DNA of 64,000 bases from Aristolochia californica (Eukaryota > Streptophyta > Magnoliopsida > Piperales > Aristolochiaceae). The stretch spans positions 30,530,111-30,594,110 of the forward strand of contig JARWKL010000010.1 in the NCBI GenBank assembly GCA_029961685.1, given 5' to 3'. This document shows positions 61,001 to 64,000 of the stretch, piece by piece. A program made the position numbers and the translations under genes. Numbering within the stretch: the first letter of the stretch is position 1; each line of letters opens with the position of its first letter. The notes beneath the pieces were generated by a model, which made no database searches, had not been told where the DNA came from, and worked only from the letters and a program-made list of their open reading frames with translations.

Positions 61001-63621
61001 GAATGAATATGCTTTAACCAGATGTCTAGTTTAAACAAGTAGACTCAATATCCGGTTGAACTGGCTGATAAAACAAGGCCATTGCACCAGATCACTGTCC
61101 ACTTATGGTTTTAAAACACCACTTCTCCTCATATGAAATGTTATACCTGAAGGAATAAAAAGTGTATCCTCTGTACCTCTCGAGTTATTTGCCTCTGTTT
61201 AGTAATGTCTTCAGGAACAGGGTAGCAATTTGCACCAAATGCTTCACATATTTTCAGTATTTTAGATCTGGCCTGCTCCCCTGAAAAGAAAACCACAAAT
61301 ATCGTTTTTTCAACCTGCAAAAACACAAATTTGTTACAATATGCAAGAGGATGATGAAGTTAGTCTTAGAAAAGGCCACCAAAATTATGCGAACTTTTTT
61401 TTCTTGAAAATATGGATATGATATAAAGAGAGGTAAAAATGTATAAGAGAACCCAAAGGGTGACTATGTACAAGGCAAGGGTGAACCTATCAGCTAATGT
61501 CTAATGTCTTGCTTGATAAGTCTCAGATTTAGAGGTGCTGATATGATACTGAAATGTCTTGCATTTATCTTTCTCATAATTTTCCCCGAGACAGGACACA
61601 ACAGTCTAACACACGATAAGTATCAATCAATTACATATCCAATTTTAAGAGTCACAATAAAGTACCCAATACCAAGACACTCACTCTTGGTACAATGAAG
61701 CCCAAAAGAAACAGCTCGTACAAAAGGAAAGAAAATACACAGTGTATACAACAGACCAGTAAAGCCTAAACTTGATCAAAGGAGAGAAAAATCTGACCAC
61801 CAGCCATTGCCAGGTAACTCCACTCTTTACCAAGAAATCAGCCACATAATGGGCTCTTTCCCCCACAAACATGAAGTATGGAGCTAATTCTTGCAATCTC
61901 TTCAAAGAATATTAGGACACACCATGGCAGAAAAGTTGTTCCACAAATCCCACTCTTGATGATCATGGAGTCCTCTCACACCAGTTCTAAGTCTGACAAA
62001 GCAGAATTTATCGCTCCAAATTTACACAAGAGTATACAAGAAGGATCCCACTATCCATGCTGTGACCAGCCATCTTCCACAGGTGGGTTACCCATTGAGC
62101 TACCACCAAAAGCAAACCACCTCATTCTTAGAATCTGAGGAGGTCAGCACTGAACTCAAATTGCCTTACCTAACAATAATAAATGGATGAAATGACGGCA
62201 ACAACTAGCTGACCCACCAAAGAACATAATAAATTATCCCTTTTTTATCAAGCTCTTGTCTCAAAGGTTTTTGCACCCTCTTTTTACTTTTCCCCAGATA
62301 ATTTCACAAGTCTTATTTTCCAAATAATACAACTAATTTTTCTCCCCAGTGAATAAGGGGGTCACAGGAGCCAAGCATGAAAAGAAGAGGGAAAATGAAA
62401 GTAAAAAGACCTCCAAAATTAGCAAGAAAGACTAACCTACTCTATAGTTAGCTCAGAAGAAAAAATTTCAATATTTGTAGGTACAGCAGTCTTTAGACTT
62501 TTGATTCTAAGATCACAGCAAGAATTCATAAAGAAATAGAAGACAACAAACCATTTCAGTAGATACTGTGTCCATCACTTTCACATCCGCGGGTGACTGT
62601 TTGAAGAGCATATTACCCCTTGTAGCACGAAAAAGCATTCTTTCAAATCTTAAAGCGTTTGGTTTACATATTATTCCACTAATAAATCTCAGCCCAGCCG
62701 TACTTGGAGGTTGAGGTTGCATTTCCTGTCATTCATTACATGTTTTAATAGATGATTTTAAAGAAAGAGAAAATGAAAAAAGGAATACCTTTTCAAGTAA
62801 ACATGCATTCTCCCCATAGTCTTCTTTGGCATAAATATTTTCATCTAATTCTGTCTCCTCTGCAGATGTGTGGCTCTGAGCTGAAACAAGGAAGCCACCT
62901 GCCTGGAATCAAATGTAAGTGAAGGCGCAACAAAGTCCATATAAATAGGAAAGATGGAACCAAATCTAGTGGAGACAAACAGAACAGAAAAACTGTTGAA
63001 AATACATCTGAAAAGAAAATATTTGTAAATATAATGACTTGAGCTTATATATTGAGATGTGTTCAACAATTAGAAAGTAAGATGCACATTATGACCGAAC
63101 AAGAATATCTGAAAGAAGGAAACAATTCCCAGATCAAGGACATGAAGCGCTGGCAAGTCAACTTATCCAAAGAGCACTATTAGCAAACTGGGAGCTTCAT
63201 CACATAAAAAAAATTCTTTCTTTATAAAAAGAAAGTATACACGTGACAAAAGAAGTGAATGAAGCAGAGAAATCACAGGAGTACCTTCTGCACTACCAAC
63301 TTGAATTCCAGAAGTTCATTATAAGTTTGCCGCAGCTTCTCACTATTTGCATTCATTTCAAGAAGCTCAGTTTCATGTTCTGCAAGTTGGGACTGGGAGA
63401 GAAGGGGAAGAGAGGGACGGAGTACAAGTGGAGGTCCTTATTAGCATTGCCTCTACAGTGGTTTTATCCAGAAAGAAAGATAACATTAAAATATGCACCT
63501 CTAGTTCCTCCAAGTCAATATTATTCTGCATAGGAGGATGGCCAGAAGACAGTACCCCAGCCTTACTGATTTGATCTTTGAAAAAGCGCAACTTCCGTGA
63601 CATCTCCGCACATCGTTTAAC
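49774..63621 (-). CDS. VHA-a: V-type proton ATPase subunit a (first exon outside the window)
   Basis: Membrane subunit of the V-ATPase Vo sector; it forms the proton half-channels with the c-ring. Sixteen exons are visible (high to low): 63621-63499, 63392-63285, 62902-62789, 62725-62552, 61314-61177, 58480-58373, 58250-58143, 58030-57882, 56790-56637, 53128-52968, 51585-51379, 51278-51095, 50997-50914, 50764-50571, 50478-50419, 49978-49774. They give 756 residues plus stop. The first exon (about 60 residues) must lie beyond 64000. Markers: [107 protein letters not shown] and the TM arginine region [11 protein letters not shown] (equivalent of yeast Vph1 R735). The TDEDD ending and EKTIFVVFF favour a VHA-a1-like isoform, but this is uncertain. 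One intron uses a GC donor (50570). Transposons inflate several introns. Confidence 0.95.
51991..52030 (+). repeat. GA microsatellite in VHA-a intron
   Basis: A GAGAGA run with a few interruptions. A second short run preceded by GTGTGTGT lies at about 52393-52432, in a region with loosely duplicated flanks. Confidence 0.85.
53761..54052 (+). repeat. 5' LTR of the intronic element
   Basis: Shares AAGGGTATAATT, TTTTTATCATTT and CACTCTTCCTCTTCTCCTCC with the copy at 56247-56547. Confidence 0.85.
56247..56547 (+). repeat. 3' LTR of the intronic element
   Basis: Diverged copy of 53761-54052, ending CCTAGGTTTCAACA. Confidence 0.85.
57177..57535 (-). pseudogene. LINE 3' fragment (RNase H-like tail of ORF2) in VHA-a intron
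   Basis: The minus strand reads [13 protein letters not shown], then [20 protein letters not shown], resembling the C-terminal RVT_3/RNase H-like domain of plant LINE ORF2 proteins (ERDS, NxxAD motifs). An A-rich tail on the minus strand (T-run near 57178-57184) marks the 3' end. Same strand as VHA-a. Confidence 0.55.
58660..60110 (-). pseudogene. LINE ORF2 C-terminal fragment (zf-RVT and RNase H-like), degenerate, in VHA-a intron
   Basis: Minus-strand frames in order include [16 protein letters not shown] (about 59720-59765), then [28 protein letters not shown] (about 59560-59645) and [24 protein letters not shown] text (about 59490-59560). These match the zf-RVT region of plant LINEs. Further on, [18 protein letters not shown] (about 58740-58820) is the RNase H-like tail. 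A T-rich run at 58664-58680 is the poly-A end. Stops are frequent. Confidence 0.65.
60111..61140. other. Unclassified repeat-like sequence in VHA-a intron
   Basis: Purine-rich GA tract (60240-60360), then sequence resembling LTR or leader DNA (TTTAAATAGGGATCC, 60412-60426). A pair of related segments with AGAATAGTCT and ATGTTTATT/GTGCTTATT lies at about 60697-60745 and 60860-60905. No coding signal found; could be another degenerate element. Confidence 0.35.
61681..62150 (-). pseudogene. LINE 3' fragment in VHA-a intron
   Basis: The minus strand reads [18 protein letters not shown] near 61810-61875, matching the ADxLAKxG-type end of LINE RNase H-like domains. More broken frames lie upstream to about 62150. 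Same strand as the gene and the other two LINE fragments. Confidence 0.5.
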
Positions 63622-64000
63622 CTGTCAATTAGCTATCAGCAAATCCTAAGTGAACTATAGGAACAGAATGTGGAGAATAAACTCCACAAAGTTAAACTTT
63701 GTCAATTAAAACTCCCTTGACTTAAATATTCTTTGGAAACTTCATTCAAATTTTCATTGGTCATATTGGGGAGTCTATGGGTTTCCGTAGTGAGGTCTTG
63801 GATTCAAGTCTAACCAGAGGTATTGGGCATAGTGTGTGTGAGCAATCAATATTCAAAAAAAATATTAATGATAAGAACTAATAATAAAAAACTCAAAAAA
63901 ATCAACTGAAAATCATTTGACCACCTTGAGTCCTACAAACTATCCTATTGTTGGGGGAAGAAAGTAGGGTAGGTTCCTGAGCCATCATCTCATCCCCACC
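63622..64000 (-). other. Part of VHA-a intron 1
   Basis: The acceptor (TTGACAG) precedes the exon at 63621; no match to the expected first exon (start of the cytosolic domain) is found up to 64000. Confidence 0.7.

Overview
The window is nuclear DNA of a flowering plant, most likely a eudicot. The evidence is GT-AG spliced genes with plant-specific orthology (cytosolic ascorbate peroxidase, MPK3-type MAP kinase, NPF transporter, REVEILLE-type MYB, V-ATPase subunit a), AT-rich introns, and plant-type Copia, PIF/Harbinger and LINE remnants. I cannot name the species. I see no prokaryotic operons, CRISPR arrays or viral genes. All coordinates come from reading by eye, so exon edges may be off by a base or so.

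Layout, left to right. 1-3135: a deleted Copia element whose LTRs are mostly minisatellite. 3815-3924 (-): first exon of a REVEILLE-type clock MYB; that element appears to sit in its intron 1, with the rest of the gene off the left edge. 4338 to about 9389 (-): a decayed Tork/Tnt1-like Copia element next to the MYB promoter. 11834-13887 (+): cytosolic ascorbate peroxidase behind a heat-shock element and TATA box. 14-18.6 kb: AT-rich DNA with a broken PIF/Harbinger transposon. 19300-22474 (+): OTU-type deubiquitinase. 23961-26881 (+): MPK3-type MAP kinase. 28866-31219 (+): NPF2/NAXT-like transporter. 34075-39640 (-): a large PWWP + RRM-like chromatin protein with a hierarchical 78/156-residue repeat array. 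40966-42773 (-): S-adenosylhomocysteine hydrolase. 43-49.7 kb: gene-free DNA with a tandem duplication, poly-C and poly-G tracts, a short non-autonomous LTR element and a telomere-like patch. 49774-63621 (-, continuing past the right edge): V-ATPase subunit a, with introns swollen by one LTR element and three LINE fragments and with one GC-AG intron.

The genes are independent single-copy-looking housekeeping or signalling genes and not a pathway cluster. APX and MPK3 are both stress-related, but nothing beyond proximity links them. The most distinctive item is the PWWP protein's recent 468-bp repeat expansion. Next are the minisatellite-built LTRs and the transposon-split MYB gene. I did not find a clearly new biological system.
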